Positions 48,927 through 60,891 of a DNA stretch of 64,000 bases are shown here, piece by piece (position 1 is the stretch's first letter; each line of letters opens with the position of its first letter). The notes under the pieces were generated by a model, which had not been told where the DNA came from, did not search any database, and saw only the letters and a list, made by a program, of their open reading frames with translations. This DNA comes from Carallia brachiata (Eukaryota; Streptophyta; Magnoliopsida; Malpighiales; Rhizophoraceae): the NCBI GenBank assembly GCA_021464245.1, contig JADCRB010000016.1, positions 7,354,129-7,418,128 of the forward strand, given 5' to 3'. The position numbers and the translations under genes are program-made.

Positions 48927-51053
48927 CTACGTGTCACTCCTGAGATCCACCACGACCACGCTGACGTTGTCGGTACTGTGCCTGGCCAGCGCCAGTTTCG
49001 TCAGCAACATCGACGCGTCGGAGCAGGCCTTGTCGGACATCCGCGCGCCACCGCTTCTGCTCTCCGCCGCCTCACTCTCCGGCTGAGAACACTGCGGCGG
49101 CACCACCGCTCGGCCTTTCCCTCTCAAACACATACGCGCAACCCCACATGCGGTGTCGTTGGACACCACGTCCCATAAACCGTCGCTCGCCAGTATCAAG
49201 CAATCATCCTCGGCGGTCCGGTCGGTGATTGTCACCTCCGGCTCGCAGGTCACATAAGGCTTTAGATAATTATCACCTAAAGAAAAAACGAATTATCGTG
49301 AAATTATTGTCAAATAGTTTCGAAATGCTTCTTATAGTTTGGTGCAATATATGGGCAGTTTTTTTTCCTACCTATGGCTCTTGACATGGCCAGAACTCCT
49401 AGAACCCGTGGCCCGTCCCAGAAAATGACTCGGCCTCCCGCTGCTTCGATCCGGTTCAACTCGTCCGGGCGGTCCGGCTGTTTAGTATCCATTGACAGAA
49501 CAATAGAATAGTTAATTGTATTTCTGATTGCTAATGGGCAATGCAAGCACTTAGCAAGAATGCACAGAATAGTTTTTTTTTTTTTTTTAAGATCTTTTTC
49601 AGGGTTTTTTTGGAAAAAAAAATAGCCGAGAGTATTATGCCTATGTCTGAAGAAAATGCATAAAATCTAAACAGTTAAGGTACAACGAACACACTAAAAC
49701 TAACGTAAGTTTAATCTAACTGAACAATCTCGAATCTAAAACCTATTGAGGTTAACGTAAGCTTAGTCCAATCGAATAATCTCAAATCTAAAACTTATTG
49801 ATGGGCACATTCGGTACTTACTAAAACCATTAGACCACAAGGTGGGTTTTTTTCAGGTCTTTGTTTGTGGTGATCAGCATTTGGAGGAATTGTAACCCAC
49901 ACAAATTTGTTTAGATAAAATTTGATTCTTCACTTAAAGAAGCTTATGATAAAAAAGTAAGGCCCATTCCCACAAATTTTTTTTCTTTTTTTTTTTTTTA
50001 ATTTAAATGGTTAATTATCAATAATTTAAACCTGAAAGAAAAAGGGACCAGCATAATTTTTAAGAGGGAATCCAAAAGACCAAACCTTGTGATCAGAAGA
50101 GAGAGGCACGGGCTTGCCGTTACGGCACAAGACGGCTCTGGAGTCGCCGCAATTGGCGACGATGATCTTGTCAGGCGTGACGATGGCAACGACGGCAGCA
50201 GATCCAACGGCATCACAATCCGGTGATTGCATCTCACACCGGCAATCAGCTCCAACTACTAAATCCTCATTCCACCCCACCACCTCCTTGTCCATCCGCC
50301 AGAAGCTCCGCTCCATCGCTTTCTTCCACTCCGTCGGTGACACCACCGCCGCCGACTCTTTCCTCTCCAGCTCCTCCTTCACCACCTCATGCAGCCTATC
50401 TCGGCACATCATCGCCACCTACAATAATCAGCAAAAATCATAATTCCCATTTAATTTCTAACACATCAGATAACAGTCCAGCTGATAATTAAGAAAAAGA
50501 TTCGAACTTTACTTACATGAGAGCAACCGTGGCCGTCGTAGACGCCGAAGTAGTGCAATTGGGTCCCTGTAGCCTCCAGGTCACGGCGGCAGAAAGACGG
50601 ATGCGCCGCCACGGCATCTTCCATATCTCTTCTCCTTCCACAAACTGAGGCCACACCAAATTTTGGGTACACTTGCATATTCATTAAAGGCGATAAAATT
50701 GACGGATTTAAAGGGAAGATTTTTAGGGTTTGACTTGCAATTATAATTGCCTTGCTCTCCGATTTCCCATTGTTAAGCTTCTCTGCCACGTCCCCCTCCG
50801 AAACGCAATTTTCCAAAGCGTTATCGCACTGCCGAGAAAATGTCGCCGGCGGCGGCGGGCAAACAGCTTCAAGCTTCTGCCTTTTTGGCCCGTTAACCGG
50901 CTCGGTTGAAGTTTTTGTCACTGGGGACTCCATTTTGAACCGTCTGATCTCCATTCTCCTCCGCCTTGTAGCTCGCGAACTCCCCTCAGACGGCGACGGC
51001 GGCGGCGACGTTGCCTGGCTCTCACTCACCACTTCACAGTAGATCTCAGCCAT
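48927..51053 (-). CDS. HAI: Clade-A protein phosphatase 2C (HAI/PP2CA type, ABA co-receptor)
   Basis: The four minus-strand exons are 50517-51053, 50086-50418, 49372-49477 and 48927-49276, giving 441 residues with all junction phases in agreement. The start MAEIYCEVV at 51053 matches clade-A PP2C N-termini. An in-frame ATG at 51065 would add four residues. The variable N-terminus (with [13 protein letters not shown]) is followed by the PPM catalytic core: [77 protein letters not shown] and [13 protein letters not shown]. These carry the acidic metal ligands. The Trp in IFWDG is the lock residue that contacts ABA-bound PYR/PYL receptors. Such enzymes dephosphorylate SnRK2 kinases and hold ABA signalling off. 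ACGTG motifs upstream fit ABA-inducible expression. A Ser/Gly/Glu-rich insert after CLRGKGR is as expected in this clade. Confidence 0.95.
49700..49803. repeat. Two-copy ~50-bp tandem repeat in PP2C intron 2
   Basis: TAACGTAAGTTTAATCTAAC, then AATCTCGAATCTAAAAC, is repeated about 52 bases later as TAACGTAAGCTTAGTCCAAT, then AATCTCAAATCTAAAAC. It is purely intronic. Confidence 0.75.
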
Positions 51054-51302
51054 GAAAAACCCCACCCACTAAAACTGTGCCCCAAACATCATTAATCCAA
51101 TCTGATGAAGAATTTCATCAAAGATCCAAACTTTTTTTAATTGATTTTTGAGAGAATTTTTCCTCACGGAGATTCAATCAAGTGAGAGCCTTGTGTTCTT
51201 CAATTATATCGAATTTTCATTTGAAAGGTCAATATAAGTGAAAGCACAAGCTCGCGCAATCAGGCAAGAGCCTTTCGAAGCACAAGATTTAGCATAGTAC
51301 CT

Positions 51303-52589
51303 ACGTGGAAACTTGTAAGAGACCAGTCTTCCTTTTAAATTTGTTTCTTCAAAACGAAAAATATAAACAGATAAAAAAAATTAGAGGAAGAATCTCAGCA
51401 CAACCAATAAATTGATTGTATATTTAAAAAGTTAAATATATTTTTATTAATTTTTTAAGAATAATAGCAGTTAATTATATATGTGTCAAAAAAACATAAT
51501 AATTAGTTATATAAAAATAAGTTTATTGTATTTAGTTATTTTCTGTCTATTAATTAATTTATTATTCTATAATTATTTTTAACATTTTATTTAATATTTT
51601 TTAAAATAAAAAAATATGAGTGATTTCTATAATTTTTCTCAAAATAAAAAGTGGTGCCCACAATTAATTAGAGTATGTAATTTTATATTTAATAAATAAA
51701 AATTGATATTCTAAGTATTACTGTATTTTTTATGTTAAGTTTAGTTCTGATTCTTAATTTAGTGCTCGGTTCGTAAATAATAACATTTAATTTTAAAATG
51801 TCCTTCGATTAAAAAAATTTTAAAATATCTCACTTAAAAGTCGATTATTTGTTATATTTTTACTCTTTGGTTGCTCGCCACGGGTAGCTTGCCCGTCACC
51901 GTCGTGGGCAGGGCCCAGGGGGCAGTTACTATTTATGGCATGACGTAGTGGCCCCTCTCTTCAAACCTGCGGATCTCCACCGTCGATCTACTTTTGATAC
52001 TGTCGAAATCGAACACGTGTTACTGCGGTCTAAAGTACAATAGATACGTGACCCAATCAGAATTGACCACGACCTCACACGAAGTACTTGCTTTCCTGGC
52101 ACGCATCGGGCTTCCTCCTTTGTATGTGCCTCCTTTTTAGGCAATAAATAAACTTCAAAAATATTAAAATAATAAAAATTGAAAGAAAATTTTAAACAAA
52201 TCCCTTTTCCCTCCTTTTGAAATTTTGTTTCCATTATGTACTTAGTTTTTGTACAATGCATAAGATTACATGCTTATGAGAAGTACGCTAAACGGTATCT
52301 TAATAATTTATTTATTTTTTAATTAAATAATTAAATAATTAAGATTATTATATATTATTTTTTAAAAAGTATTTGTGACAATTTTATTGTTTAATTTTGT
52401 GTCCGGGGTTTGAGTTCTTTAATGGGGATTGTAACACGTGTCTACATCGCGGAATACGAGGTTGCCCCAACGCATTTATGCTCTATTTTCTTTTGTTTTG
52501 GGAATTCCATTTTTATTCCACCTGGCCCTTGTGGCCCAATCGCATGCAATGACGTTGAACTTTGTGATATCAGCATAGGGACCCACGTG
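51303..52589 (-). promoter_or_regulatory. ABRE/G-box motifs upstream of the PP2C gene
   Basis: ACGTGG lies at 51303-51308, with palindromic CACGTG at 52014-52019, 52435-52440 and 52584-52589. The last two are followed by T and TC, giving the ABRE form ACGTGTC. Relative to the ATG at 51053 they lie at roughly -250, -960, -1380 and -1530. Clade-A PP2C genes are known ABA-induced targets of bZIP ABF factors. That link is inferred here from motif presence only. Confidence 0.45.
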
Positions 52590-52689
52590 TCAACCTAAAA
52601 TATCCCAACACATGTCTCCTCATTCTGCGCCACCTGCCCTCACCAGCCTCTTCGTTGAATAAACTGTCTAGCAGATGTTATATTTGGAG

Positions 52690-53010
52690 GGTTGGTTGGG
52701 ACTTAGAGTGTGTTCGGAGTATGAAGAAATGAGAGAAAAGAAAGGAAAAGAAAGAAAAAAAAGGAAGAAAAATGAAAAAAAAAATAAAATTAGGAGATAA
52801 AGAAAAGGTAAATAGTAATTTGTGAGAGAAAAAGTAGAGAGAAAATAAAGTTGTTTAGAGTGGTAGAAAAATGTGAGAGAAAGAAAGTATGGTGAAAGAA
52901 AATATAAATAGTAATTTATGAGAGAAAAAATAAAAAAAAAATAAAATTATTTAAAATGATGTAAAAAATGAAAAAAATAAAAAAAAAAAATAATTATATT
53001 TTTTCTTTCT
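52690..53010. repeat. Purine-rich block with internal repeats
   Basis: A G/A-rich stretch with the unit TAAATAGTAATTT(G/A)TGAGAG occurring twice about 100 bases apart, each copy followed by GAAAAAGT/GAAAAAAT and A-runs. It begins after GTGTGTTCGGAG, which resembles a MITE end, but no matching opposite end was confirmed. Confidence 0.45.
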
Positions 53011-55666
53011 TGTTAATTTTCTTTGAAATACCAAAAGATAGTTATTATTCGAACGAATGAATGAAATCGAGCTATCGTGAGGCTTGATAGATAAATTGAG
53101 TTTGGTTCGGTTCGATTATGGTTATAGCTTTGAATCTTTTGTTCTAGAACAAAGGTTAAGGGAATCATAACCAACGTAAATTGTAGGCCGATAATTTAGC
53201 CTAAATTTCAGTTACAGTTTAGTTTGATCTTATTTAGAATAATCTGATTCGAATTACTTTAACTTAATTTAGTCACTTTTATTTTAAAATGAGAAATATT
53301 TCTAAATTTTAACATAAAATAGTCATATACAGGCAGCTAGATTAGTAATTTTCCTTTTTTTTTTTTCTTTTTTTTTTCAAAGCAATAATTCTATGTTTAT
53401 AAAAGGGCGGTAATCAGATTAATCCTTGCCAAGTTTTGGAACAATTTGAACCGTGACATATATCTAAAACAAAACACACTACCAAGTATGGTTGTAAGCA
53501 CTGAATCAGACTGATCAGTTAAATGGAAATTTGGTCTATGATTTAGTTTGAGTATACTTTGGAACCAAATTTATAGTAAACGGGTATTTGAACCAAAAAT
53601 CGGATCAATTCGATCGATTGATCCGTTGAACGAATTGATTATTTTAGTTTGATAGGTTCGGTCTACTTTGGCCAATATGTACGCAAAAATATGCAAAGCT
53701 ATTTTTGGACGTCAAACACATGACATCCATTTTGAAAGCCATTAACAGATTCCACTGGACCACGTACCAAGTTGTTGATCTTCCTCATTATTTTTTTTCT
53801 TTTACTTATAATTTACTTAATGGTTTGGGACCCATTTACATTTTCATTCTCCTTTATTTTCTTTTTGTTAAGAAAATCATTAATTATTTAGATTGAGACA
53901 AACTTCTAAAGTATAAAACTAAGAAATTCAAGGTCTACTATTGAAATTCAATAATATTATCCCTGTCTTCTTGTATTAAAATATATTCTTTAAAAAACAT
54001 GAAATAATTTAATTAAAAAGACAAATTAAAATATATTTTTTTCAATGTTTTTATTTATCTTACAATATTTATAATATATAAAATTTTAATTTTTATATAT
54101 TTAATATTAAATATCGATTGAACAAGTTAATTTTTGATTATTGAACTTTTCAGTTTGACTATTTCGGTTTTTAAATCCTTACTACTAAGTTGCGCACATC
54201 TTTTTTCAATTAATTTACAATGTTATTACAAAAAGAGCGCCACTCCATACTTGCCATTAAATGACTGTTTTGTGACTGTATATACAATAATAAATAAAAT
54301 ATATATATGTTAAGAAATTTACATGATTGATTATACGTGTCATTAATCAAAAAAATTTTTTTAACGATGAAATATATGTGTTGTATATTTTTTGGATATA
54401 TTATATAATTTTTTTTAATATTATATATTTTACTTGTTATGTCATATATAACAGCTATCAATACAATTACTTAAAGTGCAGTTAAAAAATTTTTTCCGCA
54501 TAGAAAATATCTGTTTTGTTTCTATATGCTTATTGCAGTTCGATCCTTCCTACGATTCAACTCGAACTAGAATCATTTGAACTGATTTCGATTCGGTTTT
54601 AATTATGAGTAGACTCCAATTTGATTCCAATTCAAACTAAAACTTCCATGTCTATTAATAAACACTAATAAAATAATATTATTGTAATAATTATGTGTAC
54701 ATTTGTGTCAAATAAAGTTTAGGAATATTTTTTCTTTTCGCACGCATGTGACTCTGCTTTGTCCCAGCTCTTTCAAATTGCGTGCGTAAGCATCAAAACT
54801 TCATATGTTAGGGATGCAAATACTTTACCAATTTTTATTAATTAAATTGACGCATGTGATCAACTAACAAATTTCAATTTATCAAATAAGGAACAAAAAC
54901 CACTTTCAGTTGTGCAGTCCTTTCTATCTTATAGGTCTACAGACGAACAAAATAAAAAAAATATCACTTTTGAAACACAACTTTGTTCAATTTATATTAT
55001 AAAAATTTAAATAAGTAACACCATGACAATATTCAAATAGAAATAAAACGTAATAATTTATTACCTCGGACATGCTGTACCCACTTGTTATTAAATTTTG
55101 ACAATCCGAAAGACATTTTTGCTGCAAAAAATATGTAATTTCACTTTTTATAATACTTCTTATTGAGTTATGGACATTTATGTTGAGCGGCCAATCTTTT
55201 TTTTTTTTTTTACAATGAAAGTTAAAAATTCAAAAAAATAAAAATAAAAATACTAAATTTCGAACACTAATTGTCCAAATCAAGAGACTCTGTCCAAATC
55301 AATTGAAGGGATCTCCATCGTTGCACGTTATTGTCTTTGATCTTGGGCGCCCTCGTTGAGGCACGTTTGACAATTACATGCAAAGCATCGTGTTAATTAC
55401 GAATTTGAAACGGACCCCACATAAACGATATTTTAACATTTGGACCCTTTGATGTAAAATTTCACATTTTTGGGCAAGAAAATCTTGTTGGCAACACAGC
55501 TGGGGTACGCGGTAAGTATGCATTATATGAGCAATTGAATCGCAAAAGTGTATTTGATTTAAAAAATAAAAATAATTAAATTAATTAATTATATATATTT
55601 TTAAATATATTTAAATAATTTTTTTTTAGTAACAATGTAATTATACAACGGTACCCAAAAGCTCGG

Positions 55667-55876
55667 CACGTGGAATGAAAAGGGTGGACGACGTGTAAAA
55701 TCATAATGGCATGATAAGGACAGTACGGCGGGGGTGGGGGCCACTGAATGAATTTTTTAAAAGAAAGCTATTGAGATGGTTCCACGTATAAGATGTGGCC
55801 AACAAAGCAGTTGGCGGGTGGGGCGCTCTATCCGGTGCGTGAAGTTGACAGGTGGACGAACTCTGTGCTACGTGGC
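55667..55876. promoter_or_regulatory. Orphan cluster of ACGT-core motifs
   Basis: CACGTGG at 55667, GACGTGT at 55690, CACGTA at 55783 and ACGTGGC at 55870 fall within about 200 bases of unusually GC-rich DNA. No gene is recognised on either side. It could be a distal ABRE array of the PP2C gene, 4.6 kb from its ATG, or the relic promoter of a lost gene. Confidence 0.35.
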
Positions 55877-55920
55877 GACCAAAGTCATTATGAGAACACA
55901 ATAAATTTACCAAACCATCC

Positions 55921-58900
55921 GTAGAGAGAGGCCGGAAACCGTCATAACGTACGATTTTGCTAGCGCTTTTATTATTATTTTTTATAATTATTTACATCTA
56001 ACATGTATTAATTAAAATTATTAAAAAATAAAAAATAAAAAATTAATTATGTTATAAATTTATTATTAAAAAATATTAGTATATTAATTTTTAAGTGGTG
56101 ATTGTAAAAAAAATAAAAAATATCAATAATAAAATCTTTTCATAAGAAATATTTAGTAGAATTTGTTACGTAAAATTAAAATAGTTTTAAAACTAAATAA
56201 ATTGTGATGAATTTTAAAAAAAAAATTATTAAATACTATCAAATAAATTATGTAATTATTTTAATAAACATAAAAATAATAATAATGTAATAAAACTTTA
56301 AAATTAAACCATGGTTAAGTTTTCAAAACAAGAGAAAGTTTGGTTAAGTGACTTAAGTTTCATGTGTTTTTTTGTTTTCTCTTACACAAAACAATAATTT
56401 TAACAAATAAATAAAATCTTTTGAAGTCAAACACAATCAAGAAATTTTAATAGTAGCGTTTTAAACAAGAATTTTATTACACGACTAAATTTAAATAATA
56501 ATAAAATATTTATATAATTTATTTAATAATATTTAAGTTTGTTTAATTTTTTCTTTTTTTTCAAAATTTAATCAAGTAATGGCCAACTAACGGCCAGCAT
56601 TACTTGATTTATTTGTAGGCTGCAAATGGTGGGTTGGGGTTGGTGCATGTTAGGCAAATTGCTTGTGGTTTTGGAGAGGCGTTTGGTTGTATTACAATGG
56701 CGAGGTGACAAATTGCACCTGTGTTTATGAGGCACAAGGCTTGCGGTGGTTAGCGGGAAATTTCGTGTTTTTTTGGTAAATGAGTGGGAGAAAAGAGAAC
56801 TCACAACATAAATGCATAATTTTATAAATGTAAAATGATTTTAGACAGTACAAAACTTGTTTTGTAGTACCGAATACTTGTTTTACAACATATAAAAAAA
56901 TTTCGAAATTTTATATTATTTTATTACATATTTATTATATTATGTAATATAAAGACATTTTGAGTAACAATACATCGTATAGACTTTTCCAAGAAAAAAT
57001 GCGGGTGGAAGTGTTGACACCTCGCACCGTGATCGGAAATTTTTTTGACAGTGTGCTCGGAAGTTGTGTCTGGCGAAGCCTGTGAAAGCGGGAGAAAAGG
57101 ACCTCTGTTTCTTAAATTTTTCAGAAATATTTTTTTTGTTGTTGAAAAAATGGTCTGGTTAAAAAGAAAAAACGCTTGTAATATTTTAATTTACGTTTGA
57201 TTTTTTAAATGTTGTAGGCTCTTTTTTCAAATTTAAAACGTTTTTTTTACGATTAGAAGATTTAAATTGCGTTTGTTTACTTTATTATTCCGGATGTATA
57301 AGGTCTACAACAATATAGATCGTAGGAGTTAGCATTACTCGGCCGATCCCGAATTTTTTCTGTAAAAAGGCTTGAATCAGTAGACGAAAGACCCGGATTT
57401 GAGCCACAGACTTGGGCCAGAAGATGACTGACCATTTGTAGCATGTCCCTCTTTCATTTTTCAAATAAAAAACCTTTTTTAAAAAAAAAAATAGGACTCA
57501 CGTATAATATGGCTAGTAAAATATGTTGGGAAGGAAGTCTTCACTTTTTTTTTTTTTTTTTTTGAGATTTACTTCACATTATTATTTGATATAATAATTT
57601 GATAGTAAATTAGTATGCCTTCTTTTGTAACAACTCGAGTTTGAATGTTTATATTGTTGTCTCTCAATAAATGGGCCTTATGTTTAGAGATAGTTATAAG
57701 TTCACGACTCATTAATACTGTAGTCAGACGCGAGAAAACCAATTGAGCCCAACAGTACTTGAATGACGAGTCTACTCTTTGATAGTAGTTGAATGATGCG
57801 CTTTAGTTTTGTCCCACAAATTCAACGATTGATATATCGTAGTGAATCTTTTTTCCTTATTCCAAAAAAAAAAGTCATTCAAATTTTATACTCGGTTAGG
57901 TGCCGAGACATGGCCAATCCGATAATCTGACCTAATCCATCTAAAAAAATTGAGTTAGAAATTCAAAAAATCGGATTGGATCGAATTGAATTCAGATCAT
58001 CAGTTAGGATAAGAAAAAAATAAAATAGTGAAAGACTTTTTGATATTTTATTTTTGACTTATCTCTCTCACATGTCAAGCATACCTTTTTTGTATATATA
58101 TATATAATTTAGACATTTAATTCATTACACAAATAAATTTTGAATTTAATTGAAATATTTTATTTTAGTAAAAACAACTTAAAAAAACAAGGCAATTGGA
58201 ATTTAATCTAAATCTAATTTAAATCCAAAACAATCTAATATGAACTCAACTCAACCTGACTTTTTAGTACCTTTATGTAGAAGCGAGATAATTTGCCATT
58301 TGTTTGCCTATATCAATAGAGTCACATTAGGTGTATATATATAGACGCCTAAGTATTTATTTGTTCATTTTTTAATTCAAAGTTCAAGGTAATATTAAGT
58401 GTATTTAAGATGATATTAAATACGTTTAAAATTTAATTTTAAAAAAATAAATTTTTTATTATTTTTTAAAGACTAAACTAATTTCTATGATTACTTTATA
58501 GTAATTTTCTATATCCTCTTAGTGAGATTCTAATTAAAAAATCTTTTTGTTTTGTATTGTGTTAAAATATTTTGATCTTACGGTATCCAAATCAGTTTGA
58601 AATCACTATCTGGAGTCTTTATATATATATATATATACATATATATATTGTTCGTCCATCAATTATCCAAGCTTCTTTATTTTTAATCCATGTACGGGCA
58701 TTGAGTTCGGCTTTGGTTATGCTTTATTATACTCGATAGCTAACACAGATGTTATTTAGAGAGATTAGAGATTTGAAACATTTAGGGGGTATGCGCTGTT
58801 TTAAGTTTTAATAATGAAAACTTTATAAAATCAGCTAGTTACCAATCCAACGAATAATAAAAGCAGGAGCGTGCATGAAATCATATTACAAGGAATCTTG

Positions 58901-59570
58901 TTTGTATGATAGAGCAGAGTGTACAAATTCAGAAATACAATTCTTCAAATATGAGCTTAGAAAACTGTGGAAATTTTCTGATTATAACTTGGGAAGAAAT
59001 CATTAACAGGAGGGAAAATATTAGGTAAGTGCAGAACTTTAGCATGGAACTAATGCTGACCCACAAAAAGTGCAATCATGATATTAGAGTGCATTTTTGT
59101 GACCACATTTTTTGGTAATTAATCTATCTCAAAAAACGTTAGGCCTTCGCTCACTCTCGTGGGTAAATTTTGCAAGGAACCCTTAGTTTTTTTCGGGGCA
59201 TTGATTTTTACTAATGTTTGCGGTTACTCAAGCTGACATTCTTCCTTTCACTTTGTCTACCCCTGCTCGCGTGTCCTTATTAGCCCTTTACAGAAATCTA
59301 CCCATCAATGCATATAATTCGCCCAGCAACGTAATATGATGCAGGCAAGCAGAGGAATGGTGCCAAAGATGAAAGCTGAGTTGCAGCTCTGAGTCTCCAA
59401 ATTGAGTTCTGGAACAGACCTCTTCTAAGTATTCTTTCTCACAACTGCAGCCTGGTAACAAATAGAACACAAGGAATAATCATTACCGATTATCCCTGTT
59501 AAAGAATATAAAGTTGTATATTGATTAAATACAAAAATATGACATGACTTATAATATTTTTAAATTTCCT
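55921..59570. other. AT-rich intergenic DNA
   Basis: No supported gene. A moderately GC-rich patch at 56570-56770 has a minus-strand ORF of 78 residues without family signal. A (TA)n microsatellite lies at about 58618-58650. A minus-strand ORF at 59288-59470 could be an exon, since it follows TTACCAG, but no homologous protein is recognised. Confidence 0.45.
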
Positions 59571-59580
59571 TTCTTATTAG

Positions 59581-60017
59581 TTTTTTTTTTTTTTTTTGAC
59601 ACAAGGAAATCGATTCATTTATATTCTTCGAAATTGTTTACAGAACCAATACCAAGATAACGGAAAACACCTGCATAAATCAGGAATAGAACACGGCTTT
59701 AATGGCCTACAATTCATGAAGTCACAGTGACCTCTAACAGACGGGACTTCTAGCCCATTAAGAAGTGACCCTCTAACGAGGATATAAACTGACCGAAGAT
59801 TATATAATCTGGCCAGACAACTCTGCCGATAGCAGAAAATACCGCATCTTAGCGGAACCGTAACAGAAATTGATCGAATAAATTTTTCACCGATTTCCAA
59901 CAACGCAACACAACAGCCTACAAAGAGGCAACAACAACAGCAGCAAAATACCCACAACACATAGCAAAATTCTTCCCAAAAGACTCCAGAGGAGACAAAA
60001 TACCCACAACAGCAAAA
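59581..60017 (-). mobile_element. 3' part of a non-LTR retroelement, copy 2
   Basis: The minus strand ends TTGTGTC plus an A tail (T-run at 59581-59597). The body is homologous to 33967-34400. TTCTTATTAG at 59571-59580 and TTCTTGTTAG at 60018-60027 look like a target duplication, although part of the right flank is also an internal repeat (CCCACAACA...AGCAAAATTCTT occurs twice). No reverse-transcriptase coding remains, so the copy is 5'-truncated. Confidence 0.65.
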
Positions 60018-60027
60018 TTCTTGTTAG

Positions 60028-60891
60028 TTTCTTAAAATGATTTGAGGTGAAGACTTTATTTGACAACCCCAAATTGAGTAATTCAGCATATCCATAAAAG
60101 TATATGTTGCAGATGGAAGTAAGGACACGTAATGCAAATTTACTGGGAAGAAATATAAAAGCACATAGGTTCTCAAAGAAACAAAATAGCCCATTGGGGG
60201 AAAAAAGGTGGAGGGCTGAACCAAAGGACCATTCGACAAGGTGAGATACATTTACTTGCTTTTCTCATAGAGGTTTTTGATGTTCGAGTTGCAACAGCAT
60301 TCCTTCTTATTATGTTGGCTTTCCCACTCACAAGCCAAATTTTTGTTGGCTGTTTCATTGCTCCTGGGAGAAACACATTCGGGTTACAAACTTACAACAG
60401 AAGGAAACAAAAAAAAAAAAAAGGCACTAGAGTTCAGGCTCTTACACTAGTTGTTATTTTACATTGGGGTTACAAATTTGCAAAGTTACTGTCTTTAATG
60501 ATAGATGGGTACTTTTGGCACGAAATAGTCACAGTATAATAAAAATTCGTATACAAAAGTGCAAATCTATTTTTAAAAATAATGTATTTGTACGCTTCAG
60601 ATTATATATATATATATTCTTTGTTTTATTTCTTTAAATCTATATTTTGTTTATTTTTTCCTATTATTTATAACACTAGTTATTCTTAGAAAGAGTCAAA
60701 TGTACACATTCTACGACTGGAAATCTATGAGCCATTAGCTCACAATGAGTAACTTTTAGAAACTTAACAACACAGGAAAATACGGCAAAACCATGAATAA
60801 ATTTAATGAAACAGAACAAAAGATGCAGATGTGAAGAAAATGCTTCGTCTGCAAACATTCTAGCAGCAGAAAACTGCGTCTAAAAGGTCGC
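60028..60891. other. Unassigned DNA left of the fold-back MULE
   Basis: Moderately AT-rich. Several 60-75-residue ORFs on both strands give no family signal. A (TA)n run lies at about 60605-60618. The patch next to the transposon (60840-60891) is more balanced and continues at 62830 beyond the insertion. Confidence 0.4.
60882..60891. repeat. Left 10-bp target duplication of the fold-back MULE
   Basis: AAAAGGTCGC directly before GGGATAAGC. It is identical to 62820-62829. Confidence 0.9.

Larger units (their letters stand above)
51054..55620. other. PP2C leader, promoter and AT-rich intergenic DNA
   Basis: The PP2C 5' leader and promoter occupy the first ~1.5 kb. A more balanced stretch (51880-52110) has no recognised product, and ORFs there are short. 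A purine-rich repetitive block lies at 52720-53000. From 53000 to 55600 the DNA is AT-rich without coding signal. Confidence 0.5.

Noticed and set aside
59288..59470. Possible last exon of a minus-strand gene (after TTACCAG)
   Set aside because: No recognisable protein in any of the three frames and no matching upstream exons found up to the MULE.
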